Positions 1 to 9,413 of a DNA stretch of 64,000 nt are shown here, one piece after another. The notes beneath the pieces are model-generated. The model saw only the letters and a program-made list of their open reading frames with translations, searched no databases and was not told the DNA's origin. Position 1 is the stretch's first letter. Each line of letters opens with the position of its first letter. The translations under genes and the position numbers were made by a program. The stretch is from JACVRW01 sp963811055 (GTDB lineage: Bacteria > Actinomycetota > Thermoleophilia > Solirubrobacterales > Thermoleophilaceae), in contig CAWEPQ010000001.1 in assembly GCA_963811055.1 (NCBI GenBank), positions 744,001 through 808,000 on the forward strand. Reading direction: 5' to 3'.

Positions 1-2
1 TG

Positions 3-830
3 GCGCTCGCCGTGCTGGGGGTGTTCGGCCTCTACTTCTTCCAGGGCGAGATCTGGCGCCTGATGGTCCACGCGCTCGGCGAGAGCCACCTGCGTGCCCG
101 CCCGGCGCGTTCGATCTGGGGCAAGTCCCTCCTCGCCCGCTACGTGCCCACCAACGCGCTGATGGTCGTGGGCCGCATGGTCATGGCCGAGAAGGAGGGC
201 GTGCCCAAGCGGGTCACGCTGGCGAGCATCGCCTACGAGCTGGTGCTCGGCTTCGGCACCGCGGTGATGGTGGGCGCCTACTTCGTGATCCAGCTGCCGG
301 ACCTCGAGGACCAGCCCGCGCGCTACGCCGTGCTGCTGCTGATCCCGATCGTGTTGATCTTCCTCCACCCGCGCGTATTCGGCCCGTTGGCCAACTTCGG
401 GCTCGGCAAGCTCGGCCGGCCGCCGCTGCCCCAGGTCCTGTCGTTCCCGCAGGTACTGCGCTTCTCGCTCATGTACATGGGCTGCTGGGCCGTGATCGGT
501 ATCGGCCTGTACGCGTTCGCCAAGGCGCTGGTGCCGCTCTCAGGCTCCGACTTCCCGTACGTGGCCGCCGCCTACCCGGTGGCGTTCTGCGTGGCCGTGC
601 TCACCTTCATCGTGCCGAGCGGTCTGGGCACGCGCGACGCGGCGCTGGCCGTGGCCATGTCCGCGGTGCTCGACGACACCGTGGCCACGGCGATCGCGGT
701 GGGGTTCCGCATCTTCCAGACCGCGATCGAGCTGGCCTACGTGGGCATCGTCGTGGCGATGGACAAGGCAAGCTCGCCCTCGAGCGTCAGCACGCACGCG
801 CCCGCCCAGCCGCCGGCGCGAGTGCCCTAG
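3..830 (+). CDS. Lysylphosphatidylglycerol synthase transmembrane-like protein (5' partial)
   Basis: This reading frame is open to the window edge, so the N-terminus is missing. The visible ~275 residues hold about six hydrophobic segments and end in a Pro/Ser-rich cytosolic tail. The motif VPSGLGTRDAAL near residue 200 and the run LLARYVPTNALM are typical of the UPF0104/AglD-type membrane domain found in LPG synthases and in flippase-like proteins. No soluble acyltransferase domain is seen, so it is probably a stand-alone membrane protein linked to lipid or glycan handling in the envelope. Its stop TAG (828-830) shares the palindrome CTAG with the stop of the convergent PBP gene. It is one of the few intact genes in the left part of the window. 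Confidence 0.7.
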   Translation, partial: ALAVLGVFGLYFFQGEIWRLMVHALGESHLRARPARSIWGKSLLARYVPTNALMVVGRMVMAEKEGVPKRVTLASIAYELVLGFGTAVMVGAYFVIQLPDLEDQPARYAVLLLIPIVLIFLHPRVFGPLANFGLGKLGRPPLPQVLSFPQVLRFSLMYMGCWAVIGIGLYAFAKALVPLSGSDFPYVAAAYPVAFCVAVLTFIVPSGLGTRDAALAVAMSAVLDDTVATAIAVGFRIFQTAIELAYVGIVVAMDKASSPSSVSTHAPAQPPARVP

Positions 831-2992
831 CCCGGACCCTGCAGCGGCTCGTCCTGCGGGTTGGCGCCGCCGCCCTCGCCGGGCGTGGGCCCGCCGTCGG
901 GAGGCGTGGCGTTCGGGTCTCCCTGGGGCGGCGCCTCGTAGAGACGCGGGTCGTAGCCCTTGTAGTCCTTGCCGCCAGCCGAGTTGTCGCCCGTGCCTTC
1001 CTCGTCCCTCTCGTCGTCGTCGCCGTAGTACGTGGTGCCGGTCTTGCCCGTGCTCGCGTACTTCCCGAAGAACGGCGAGAACGTGGCCGGCTCGGTGGGC
1101 AGCGCGAACGACTCGCAGTCGTCGCCGTGGGCGACCATCATGTAGTCGTGCCAGATCGCGGCCGGGAAGGTCCCGCCCGCCACGCTGATCCCGTGCACGG
1201 CGCGCATCTCGACCAGCGCGTTGGGGTAGCCCACCCACACCGACGAGGACAGGTGCGGCGTGTAGCCCACGAACCAGGCGTCGTTGAAGTTGTCGGTGGT
1301 GCCCGTCTTGCCGGCGGCGGGGCAGCCGATCTGGGCCGCGGTGCCGGTGCCCCCGAGCACGTTCTGCTGGAGGATCTTGGTGACCTCGTAGGCCACGCCG
1401 TCGGAGAAGGCGCGCTCGCGCTTGGGCTCGCCGAGGTCGTCGGACTTGCCGTCCGGGAACACGACCTTCGTGATGGCCTTGGGCTCGTTGCGGATGCCGC
1501 CCGACGCCAGCGTGGCGTACGCGTTGGCCATCTCGAGCGGCGACACGCCGCGGCGCAGGCCGCCCAGTCCCTCAGCCGGATACGCGTCGAGCTTGGTGGT
1601 GATGCCCATCAGCTCGGCGGTCTCGCGCACGGCCTTGGCGCCGAGGTCGAGGATCAGCTGCGCGTAGACGGTGTTGTCCGAGGAGAGCGTGGCCTGGGTG
1701 AGCGTCATCGTGCCGCGGTAACTGCCGTCGTAGGTCTTGACCTCCCACGGTGGCGAGCCGTCGCCCACGTCGAGGGAAAGCGCCTTGGACACGTACGTGG
1801 TGCGGTTGGGGTCCACGCCCTTGCGGATCGCCGTGGTGAGCACCATCGTCTTGAAGGCCGAGCCCGGCTGGCGGTGGCCCTGCGCGGCCAGGTTGAACTC
1901 CACGGTCCTTGTAGGTGCCGCTCGACGCCATGGCGCGGATGTAGCCGTTCGCGGGGTCGATCGACACGATCGCGGACGAGGGGTCGTCGGGGTACGGCAG
2001 CTGTCCCGCGATCGCCTGCCGCGCCTCCTCCTGGAGGGCGGGGTCGATCGTGGTGTGGATCTTGAGGCCGCCGCGCCTGAACACGCCCACGCCGTACTTC
2101 TGGATCAGCTGCTCCTGGACGAAGTCGAAGAAGTAGGGCTCGCGGCGGGTGCTGTAGCGCGTGCCGTGCTTCACGCCGAGCGGGCTCTGCGCGGCGGCGT
2201 CCGCCTCGCCGTGCGAGATGTAGCCGTTCTCCGCCATCCGCTCGAGCACCTCGTTGCGCCGCTCGAGCGCGGCCGTGGGGTTGCGGAACGGGTTGTACTG
2301 CGAGGGCGCCTGGGGGAGGCCGGCGAGCGTGGCGGCCTCGGGGAGGGTCAGTTCCTGCGCGTGCTTCGAGAAGAAGACCACCGCCGCGGCCTCGATCCCG
2401 ATGGCGGTGCGTCCGCCGACGGTGCCGTACGGGATGTCGTTCAGGTAGTGGTGCAGGATCCAGGTCTTCGAGTGCTCGTCCTCCAGCTCGGAGGCGAGCT
2501 TGGCCTCGCGGATCTTGCGCGGCAGGTTGCGCTGCGGGTCCTTGATGTAGAGCGCCCGCACCAGCTGCTGCGTGATGGTCGAGCCGCCCTGGAGGTTCTC
2601 GCCGGACTCCAGGTTGCGAACCCCGGCGCGCACGATCGCGTTGTAGTCCACGCCCTTGTGCTTGTAGAAGCGCTCGTCCTCGATGGCCACCGTGGCCCGG
2701 CGGAGCATCGGTGGGGATCCTGCGTCCAGGGGATCACGGTGCGGACCACGTCCGCCTGCACGTAGCCGAGCCGCGAGCCGTCGGCGGCGAAGATCACCGA
2801 GCTCTGCCCTTGTCGGTGGGCTTGAGCTCGTCGAGGTCGGGCGCCGTGGCGGCGATGGCCAGCACGTAGCCGGCGAGCGAGAGCATCGCGATGGTGCATG
2901 GTGATGGCGAGCACGCCGAGCGCGAGCAGGGCCTTGTTGCGGCCGCCCCCGCGCCGCCGACGCCTCCTCGACTGTCGCTGGCGATGACTCAT
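827..2992 (-). CDS. Penicillin-binding protein 1A, bifunctional (frameshifted)
   Basis: Class A PBP that polymerises glycan strands and cross-links peptides at the cytoplasmic membrane. The N-terminus is a basic cytosolic stretch then one membrane anchor. The glycosyltransferase domain shows EDERFYKHKGVD and GGSTITQQLVRALY. The transpeptidase domain shows the three expected motifs: SAFK (S-x-x-K nucleophile), SDN and KTGTT. The C-terminus is a Gly/Pro-rich tail. The reading frame changes near 2892, 2810, 2711 and 1910, but the pieces join into one full-length protein, so these look like 1-2 nt sequence errors. The ATG at 2992 overlaps the stop of the upstream MscS gene (ATGA), implying translational coupling. 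Confidence 0.85.
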
Positions 2993-3821
2993 CGGAGTGT
3001 CGGGCGCTCGAAAATCGGCTTCAGGAGGCCCCTGCGGAGGATAGACCGTGCTCTCGGAGCCGGCGAAGCCAGCAGTGCGCGCAGCTCCGCGGCCCTCCGG
3101 CCGCGCTCCCCGGGGCCGTCGGCCCAGGTGGTGGCGCTGAGCCGCACGCCGTCCCGTTCCACCTCGGCCACGCCGGCGCTCACCCCGTCCTCCTCGGACG
3201 CGATCAGCTCGATGGCGCGGTCCGCGTCCGCGCCGGGTGGGATCCAGACCGACACCTCGACCTGTATACGCGGGTCGACCACCGTGTGGTTCTCCACGGA
3301 GCCCTGGGCCAGCCGCTCGTTGGGCACCACCAGGCGGCTGCCGTCGTCGAGGCGCAGGTAGGTGTAGGTGAGCTGCACGTCCTCCACCTCGCCGGTCTGC
3401 TCCTCGAAGGTCACGAGGTCGCCGATCCGGATCGGCTGGGTGATCGCCAGCATGATCCCGGCGATCGCGTTGGCGAGCGTGGCGCGCGCTGCGAAGCCCA
3501 CCACCAGGCCGAGCGACGGCCGAGGAGGCGAGGATCCCGGTGGCCAGGCGCCGCGCCCCCTCGAACTGGGCGAGCGCCAGCGCGATGCCGATCACGATGA
3601 TCCCGGCGAAGATGAGCCGCCGCACCAGCCGCAGCCGCGTGGTGGCCACCGGCGACAGCTCGCCGCCGGCCACGGCCACGCTCAGGCGCTCGCCGCGGCG
3701 CGGCAAGGGCGCGGTCCACCAGCTCGCGGTCACGAACGCGAGCACGAGGGTGACCACCGCGTAGATCTCCTCGCGGTGGTCCTCTAGCGAACGAGGCGGT
3801 GTAGAAATCGATGCCCGGCAT
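2989..3821 (-). CDS. MscS-family mechanosensitive ion channel (frameshifted)
   Basis: Membrane channel of the small-conductance mechanosensitive family. The N-terminal part has hydrophobic segments (LVLAFVTASWW; LIFAGIIVIGIALALAQ). After a frame change near 3517 comes the hallmark pore/beta region, with GFAARATLANAIAGIM, the run QPIRIGDLV and VVPNERLAQGSVENHT. A further frame change near 3784 is needed to reach the ATG at 3821; without it the protein would begin at the GTG at 3757. The stop overlaps the start of the PBP gene by four bases, so the two probably form an operon. Start uncertain, family assignment firm. Confidence 0.75.
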
Positions 3822-5081
3822 GACGTTTGAGGCTACCCCGAGCGCGCCGGTCGCGCTGCGGGCTCGGACGTGCGCGGCATGGCGTGTGTTCGCGGCCACG
3901 CGTGCGGCGGTGCTGCTCGTGGCTGTGTTCGCCGCGCTCTCGTTCGGCCCTGCGACCGGCGGGCTGGCGGCGGAGAACGCCCAGAAGTTCGACGAGCCGG
4001 CGCTCACGCACCCGCTCGGCGGCCTGGGCGACACGCTGCTGTCGCCGCTCGCTCGCTGGGACAGCGTCTGGTACCTCCGCATCGCCGGCTCGGGCTACGG
4101 CGGACAGCGAGGTGCGCGCCGCGTTCTTCCCGCTCTACCCGCTGCTCGCGCGCGGTCTCTCCGAGCTCGGCGGCGGCTCCGACGGCGCGCTGCTGATCGC
4201 CGCCTACCTGGTGTCGCTGGCCGCCTTCCTGGCGGCGCTCGTGCTGCTCCACCGGCTGGTGGCGCTCGAGCTCGGGCGCGAGCTGGCCGCCTCCGACGCT
4301 GCTCCTGCTGGCGGTCTTCCCGGGGCGCTCTTCTTCGGGGCGCCCTACTCCGAGAGCCTCTTCCTGCTCGTTCGGTCGGCGCCTTCTACGCGGCCCGGAC
4401 CGGGCGCTGGGCCGCGGCCGGCGCCTGCGCCGGCCGCGGCGTCGGCCACCCGCAGCGCCGGGCCTCGTGCTGCTGCTCCCGCTCGCGCTGTTCTGGTGGA
4501 GCTCGCGGCCGCGCCGGGCCGCGCGACGCCGCCTGGCTCGCGCTCGCGCCCGCTCGGGACGGCGGCATACGCGCTCTTCCTCGGGCTCAGCGAGGGCGAC
4601 GCCCTGCGCTTCCTCGAGGTGCAGGACGCCTGGTCGCGCGACTTCGCCGGGCCCTTCGTGGGCGCCTGGGACGGGCTCCGCGGCCGCGATCGACGGCGCG
4701 CGCCAGCTGGGCTCGGGCCAGCGCGCGCACGTGTACTTCGAGCGAGGCGGGCGGCGACCCGTACCGGGTGGCCGCGCATCAACATCATGCTGCTCGGCTT
4801 CCTCGTGTTCGCGGTCGTGGCCTCGGTCGGGCGTCTGGCGGCGGCTGCCGCGGCCTACGGCGCGTACGTGGTCGCGGCGCTGGCGCTGCCGCTCTCGTTC
4901 CCGGTGGGCCCGCAGCCGCTGATGTCGCTGCCACGCTTCCTCGCGGTGCTGTTCCCGATCTTCATGTGGCTCGCCGCTGGTGTGCGAGGAGCGCCGGAGC
5001 ACCGACACGGTGGTGGCGGTCTCCGCCATCGGGCTCGGCCTGTTCACGGCCCAGTACGCGACCTGGCACTTCATCGCGTGA
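3811..5081 (+). CDS. PIG-V-like mannosyltransferase, membrane GT-C type (frameshifted)
   Basis: Polytopic membrane protein of about 420 residues when the frames are joined. Near residue 90 it has ARWDSVWYLRIAGSGY, typical of mannosyltransferases using polyprenyl-phosphate mannose, followed by FFPLYPLLARGL and the run FFGAPYSESLFLL. The C-terminus is FTAQYATWHFIA, also typical. The frame changes at least four times (near 4103, 4298, 4370-4500 and 4680-4990), each fitting a 1-2 nt indel. Its start lies within the start region of the divergent MscS gene (ATG at 3811 or 3820). The stop TGA at 5079 overlaps the GTG of the next gene. A role in cell-envelope mannosylation is inferred from family. 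Confidence 0.65.
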
Positions 5082-5755
5082 GCCGGCGCGGCGGTCCTGC
5101 TCGACGCGCTCGGCACGCTCGTCGAGCTTCAGCCGCCCGCGCCGCGGCTGCGGCGGCTGCTCGCCGAGGCCGGGCTTCGAGGTGGACGAGGAGCGCGCCG
5201 GCGCCGGGTTCGGCGCCGAGATCGCCTACTACCTGGAGCATCACCTCGAGGGCTCCGACCGCGCGTCGCTCGACGACCTGCGCGACCGCTGCGCCGAGGC
5301 GCTGCGGGAGGGGCTCGGCGCTGCCGGGGCTCGACCACGCCACCGCCCGCAGGGCGATGCTGGCGGCGCTCGAGTTCCGCCCTTCCCCGACGCCGCGCCC
5401 GGCGCTGCGACGAGCTGCGGGCGCGACGGCGCACGGCTGGTGGTGGTGAGCAACTGGGACTGCTCCCTGCCCGAGTGGCTGCGCCCGACCGGCCTGCTCG
5501 AGCCTGGTGGACGGCGTGGTGTCCTCGGCCGTGGTGGGCGCCGCGAAGCCCGATCCGGCGCCGTTCCGGCGCGCGCTCGAGCTGGCCGGCGTCGGAGCCG
5601 GGCGACGGCGCTCCACGTGGGCGACTCGCTCGAGAACGACGTGGAGGGCGCGCGCGCGGCGGGCGTGCGTGCCGTGCTCGTGGACCGAGGCGGATCGCCG
5701 CCGCCGGGAGTGCGCGACGGTGCGCTCGCTCGCCGACCTCGTCTCCCTAGTCTGA
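5078..5755 (+). CDS. HAD-superfamily hydrolase (frameshifted)
   Basis: Haloacid-dehalogenase fold phosphatase of about 220 residues. Motif I appears as LLDALGTLVEL, with the usual second Asp replaced by Ala: D-x-L where D-x-D is typical. Motif IV appears as HVGDSLENDVEGARAAGV. Between them lie an alpha-helical cap (LEHHLEGSDRASLDDLRDRC) and a middle motif VVVSNWD. Frame changes near 5090, 5175, 5320, 5395-5510 and 5600 split it, yet all HAD landmarks are present in order. The GTG at 5078 overlaps the preceding stop (GTGA). Substrate unknown; phosphoglycolate-phosphatase-like proteins are the nearest general type. Confidence 0.65.
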
Positions 5756-5761
5756 GGGCCG

Positions 5762-6627
5762 ATGGACCGTCGGCCCGTCCAGCGCCCGCCCGACCCGCCG
5801 GAGCTCCCGGAGGGCGCGCGCGCCGCGCTGGCCCGCCGTGGTACGCCGCGGTCGGGCTTCCTGGTGGCGCTCACGCGCGACGCTGATCGCGGTGGGGATC
5901 GTGTCGGCGTCGCCACCGGGTTGGACGAGGCCGGCGAGGACGACCCCACGTTCACGATCGTCGGCGACGCTGGTCCAGAGCGCGATCTTCATCGGGCACC
6001 GCGGTGCTGTTCGCCTCGTTCACGCGCAAGCCGAAGGCGTGGCACTTCGGCCTCCGCAGGACCCGGCTGTGGCCGGCGGTGGGGTGGACCGCGCTCGGCG
6101 ATGTTCTCGTTCTACGTCGCTCGCGGCGATCTACTCGGTGGCGGTCCAGCCGGACGCCGAGCAGACGGTGGCCGAGGACCTCGGCAGCGACCAGGGCACG
6201 TTCGGCCTGATCGCCGCCGGCTTGATGATCGTCTGCGTGGCGCCCGTTCGCGGAGGAGTTCTTCTTCCGCGGGTTCTTCTACAAGGCGCTGCGCTCGCGC
6301 TTCGTGCCGCTGGCGCGCCGCCGCCATCGACGGCGCGGCTGTTCGGGCATCATCCACTTCGACTTCTCCGGCACCGACGCGCTGCTGATCCTCCCGCCGC
6401 TGGCGCTGCTCGGCTTCATCTTCTGCCTCGTCTACGAGAAGACCGGCTCGATCTACCCGGTGATCGCGCATGCACTCGTTCAACAACTCGATCGCCTACG
6501 GGGCCCAGGCGGACGGCTGGGAGGTCTCCGCCGTGCTCGGGCCGCTGATGCTGATCGCGTGCATGCTGCTTCCGCGCCTGATGCGCCGCCGGCGCCGGCG
6601 CTGCGGCGAGCACGGATCCGGCGCTGA
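5762..6627 (+). CDS. CPBP-family intramembrane metalloprotease (frameshifted)
   Basis: Membrane protein of the CAAX protease/bacteriocin-processing family (Rce1-like). The glutamate-rich motif is readable across frames as FAEEFFFRGFFYKALR near 6245-6295, followed by GIIHFDFSGTD (metal-binding His) and ALFNNSIAYG, the usual third motif. The N-terminus is Pro-rich and cytosolic (MDRRPVQRPPDPPELPEG). Frame changes occur near 5840, 5925, 5975, 6100, 6250, 6320 and 6475. The gene starts 6 nt after the HAD gene. It might cleave membrane peptides or act in lipid-linked pathways; no partner is visible. Confidence 0.7.
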
Positions 6628-6659
6628 TTTCTGCCGCTCCTGCCATAGTTTCCGCGTCG

Positions 6660-7672
6660 ATGACGCGCTCGCCTGGCCCTCTCGATCGGCGTCGCCGTGC
6701 TCGCCGGCCGCTCCGCGGCGGTGGCGCAGACACCCACGCCGCCGGTCCCGGCACCTCCCGTGCCTCCGCCGCCCGCGCCGGTGCCCGCGGCCGGATCGGC
6801 CTCCTTCGGCGTCACCGGCGGCCTGGCGACGAAGAAGACGCGCTACTTCGCGCCCGGCCAGACCGTCGTGCGTGCGCGGCCGCGCGCGGCCGTTCGTGGC
6901 CGGCCAGGTGGTGACGCTCCGGGTGGTCCGCAAGGGCAAGCAGAGCAAGAAGCGTCGCGGCGCACGGTCCGGGCGCGGGGGCAGGTTCACCTTCCGCGTT
7001 CCAGGTCGGGCAACCCGGGCAAGCTCAGGCTCGTGGTCAAGCACGCCGCCAGCCCGCAGCAGGTGGCCTTCCGCGCCAAGGACCGCACGATCCAGGTCGG
7101 TCAACTGGCAGCGCCGGCGAGGGCGCACGGGCACCCACGTGCTGCTGCTCCAGCGCGCGCTCGCCTCGCTGCGGCTTCGCCACGCCGGTCACCGGCTACT
7201 TCGACGACGCCACCGCGCGGGCGGTCACCGCCTTCCGCAAGACGAACGGCATGGGCACGCACCGGCTACGCGACCACCGCCGTCTACCGCAAGCTGTTCC
7301 GCGGCCAGGGCGCCTACAGGCTCCGGCTACCCGAAGGCCGGCAAGAAGGGCAAGCACGTGGAGTTCGACTGGTCGCGCCAGGTGCTCGTCCTGCGCCAAG
7401 GGCGGGCGCCCTACCGCATCTACCACGCGTCGTCGGGCACGCCGGCCACGCCCACCGTCTTCGGCACGTTCAACTTCTATCTGCAGACGCCGGGCACGAA
7501 CGCCAAGGGGATGGTGCACTCGAGCTACTTCATCCGCGGGTACGCCATCCACGGCTACGCGTCCGTGCCGAACTACCCGGCCAGCCACGGCTGCCTGCGG
7601 GTGCCGATCCCGAACGCGCTGCAGATCTTCGAGTGGGTCGACATCGGCGACCCGATCTACGTCTACGAATAG
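6660..7672 (+). CDS. L,D-transpeptidase with peptidoglycan-binding domain (frameshifted)
   Basis: Secreted peptidoglycan cross-linker forming 3-3 links. The N-terminus resembles a signal peptide (MTRS then LALSIGVAVLAG) followed by a Pro-rich linker, a beta-rich domain of about 100 residues, a peptidoglycan-binding motif (LLLQRALASLGF, FDDATARAVTAFRKTNG) and the YkuD catalytic domain. The latter ends with IHGYASVPNYPASHGCLRVP, which holds the HG and SHGC catalytic signature with the active-site Cys. Frame changes near 6672, 6890, 6970, 7000, 7105, 7180, 7255, 7320 and 7400 interrupt the sequence; the C-terminal 90 residues are intact. Confidence 0.8.
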
Positions 7673-7678
7673 CCGTAG

Positions 7679-8092
7679 CTAGGCGGTGCGCCAGTCGCCG
7701 CCCTGCTCGCGGCCCTTGGGCCACATGTTCGCGAGCATGCCCAGGCCGAGGCCGTAGACCAGCAGGGCGAGCAGCGAGGGAACGCCGTGGTTCACCCAGG
7801 CGTTGTCCGAGTCGATGAGGCCGGCGAACGGCGCCAGCAGCACGTCGTTCACGTCGTCGATCGCCTCGCGCACCGGGCCGTGCGCGCGCTCCCGGGCGCG
7901 TTCCTCCTGGGGGGACGGGTCGGGCGCTCCGATGGTGGCGGCGTCCTCGGGTCCAGGTCCTTCAGCCCCTGGGCCAGCTCGTTCTGCTGCTCCTTGCGAG
8001 CCGCGGTCCATCTCGTCCACCGCGAAGGCGAGGAAGCCAAGGGCCACGATGACCGACGCAAGAATCGCAATCCAGCGGATCAAGGATCCCAT
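7679..8092 (-). CDS. Small membrane protein of unknown function (two compensating frameshifts)
   Basis: About 137 residues. An N-terminal transmembrane segment (LIRWIAILASVIVALGFLAF) is followed by a charged central region and a C-terminal membrane segment (GVPSLLALLVYGLGLGMLAN) with a short polar tail. Between about 7950 and 8000 the neighbouring frame gives the more protein-like run RKEQQNELAQGLKDLDP, so two compensating indels are likely. ATG at 8092 is chosen; ATG at 8104 would add four residues. I do not recognise the family. It is convergent with the L,D-transpeptidase gene (6 nt apart). Confidence 0.5.
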   Translation of the reverse strand: MGSLIRWIAILASVIVALGFLAFAVDEMDRGSQGAAERAGPGAEGPGPEDAATIGAPDPSPQEERARERAHGPVREAIDDVNDVLLAPFAGLIDSDNAWVNHGVPSLLALLVYGLGLGMLANMWPKGREQGGDWRTA

Positions 8093-8152
8093 CGCGGTTA
8101 CCATCGGCAGCCGCCATGCGGAACCTGACCCCTGGGCCGACCGGCTGCATGC

Positions 8153-8711
8153 ATGACTGACGCCCGCGCCCGGCTCGTGGCCGAGCTGCGCGAGCACGCG
8201 CTCGTGATCGGCGAGGTGACGCTCACGAGCGGGCCGCACCGCGCAGTACTACGTGGACGCCAAGCGAGCGATCCTCCGCCCGGCGGGCTTCCTCGCGCTC
8301 GGCGAGCTGGTGCGCGCGGACGGCGGAGCGACACGGGCGCCACCGCCGTCGGCGGGATGACGATGGGCGCCGACCCGGTGGCCTGCTCCGCGCTCGCCGC
8401 CGGCGCGCAGGTCAAGGCCTTCTTCGTCCGCAAGGACCGCAAGGCAGCACGGCCTCCAGCGCTGGATCGAGGGCCCGCCGCTCGAGGCGGGCGAGCGCTG
8501 CCTGATCGTGGAGGACGTGGTCACCACCGGCGGGTCGACGTGCAGGCGATCGAGCGGGTGCGCGAGGAGGGCCTCCAGATCGTCGGCGTGGTCAGCGTGC
8601 TCGACCGGCTGGCGGGCGGCGAGGCGGCCATTCGACGCGGCGTCGGGCGGCGCGCCCTACTTGGCGCTCACCACGATCGACGACGTGTATCCGCAGCGCC
8701 CGGACCGCTAG
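8153..8711 (+). CDS. pyrE: Orotate phosphoribosyltransferase (frameshifted)
   Basis: Catalyses orotate plus PRPP to OMP in pyrimidine synthesis. Visible family features in order: EVTLTSGPHR with (in a shifted frame) QYYVDAKRAIL, GGMTMGADPVA, KAFFVRKDRK and the PRPP-binding signature CLIVEDVVTTGGST. The end is ALTTIDDVYPQRPDR. Frame changes near 8235, 8325, 8445, 8535 and 8630 are all repaired by 1-2 nt indels; one example is a lost G in the ACGGTG expected after the PRPP loop. An essential-pathway gene broken five times argues for sequence error rather than true inactivation. Confidence 0.85.
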
Positions 8712-8859
8712 ACCCCGATCGGGCGGGCCATTCCGTGCAGGCAGGGCTCGGAGGGCCCTCGGCCGGCCGTTGCGCGCCTACGCACAACTAAGCGGCCCAA
8801 AGCTGCAGCGTTCCCGTGCGGTGCTGAACGCTCGCTGAGCGTCCGGCGATCCGGAATGC

Positions 8860-9411
8860 ATGCGACGCCCACGCAAGAAGTTCCCCATTGCCCTGGTCCT
8901 CACGACCGCCGCCCTTCTCGTTCCGGCCGCGCCCGCGCTGGCCAGCTCGTGCGGCTACGGCTCGCTCAGGCCAGCCAGACCACGGCCAAGAAGCTGCGCC
9001 TGGCCACGCTCTGCCTCCTCAACCGCGAGCGCGCCCGGCACGGGCTCGGCGGCTCACGGTGGATGCGCGCCTGCGCAAGGCGGCCCGCTGGCACGCCGCC
9101 GACATGGTCAACAACCGCTACTTCGCGCACATGTCGCTCGCCGGCAGCGCCCCCGCCGACCGGATCCGGGCGGCCGGCTACATGACCAACGTGCGCCGCT
9201 GGTACATCGGCGAGAACCTCGTCTGGGGAGCGGGTCCGTTCTCCGCGCCAGCGGACCGCGTGCGGGCGCTGATGCACAGCCCGCCCCACCGCCGGAACAT
9301 GCTCGGCAGAGCTTCCGCGAGGTGGGCGTCTGGGTGGCCCCGCGCACACCGGTGCACGCCTCCTATCCCACGGGCGCCACCTACGTGCTCAACTTCGGCG
9401 TGGCGAGGTAG
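8860..9411 (+). CDS. Secreted CAP-domain (SCP/PR-1-like) protein (frameshifted)
   Basis: Small extracytoplasmic protein with a clear signal peptide (FPIALVLTTAALLVPAAPALA, cleavage near residue 29). The mature part is a CAP domain, with LCLLNRERARHGL, AARWHAADMVNNRYFAHMS (CAP His), the run YIGENLVWG (ENL motif) and MHSPPHRRNML (second His). Three frame changes (near 8970, 9055 and 9310) interrupt it. CAP proteins in soil actinobacteria are often annotated as uncharacterised YkwD-like proteins; molecular role unknown. Its stop sits in the palindrome AGCCCTAGGGCT next to the convergent glycosyltransferase stop. Confidence 0.75.
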   Translation: MRRPRKKFPIALVLTTAALLVPAAPALASSCGYGSLRPARPRPRSCAWPRSASSTASAPGTGSAAHGGCAPAQGGPLARRRHGQQPLLRAHVARRQRPRRPDPGGRLHDQRAPLVHRREPRLGSGSVLRASGPRAGADAQPAPPPEHARQSFREVGVWVAPRTPVHASYPTGATYVLNFGVAR

Positions 9412-9413
9412 CC

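Noticed and set aside
3811..5886. Long plus-strand frame of about 690 residues
   Set aside because: It begins in the mannosyltransferase but soon leaves the coding frame and becomes Arg/Ala/Gly-rich read-through. Family motifs lie in alternating frames, so it is not one protein.
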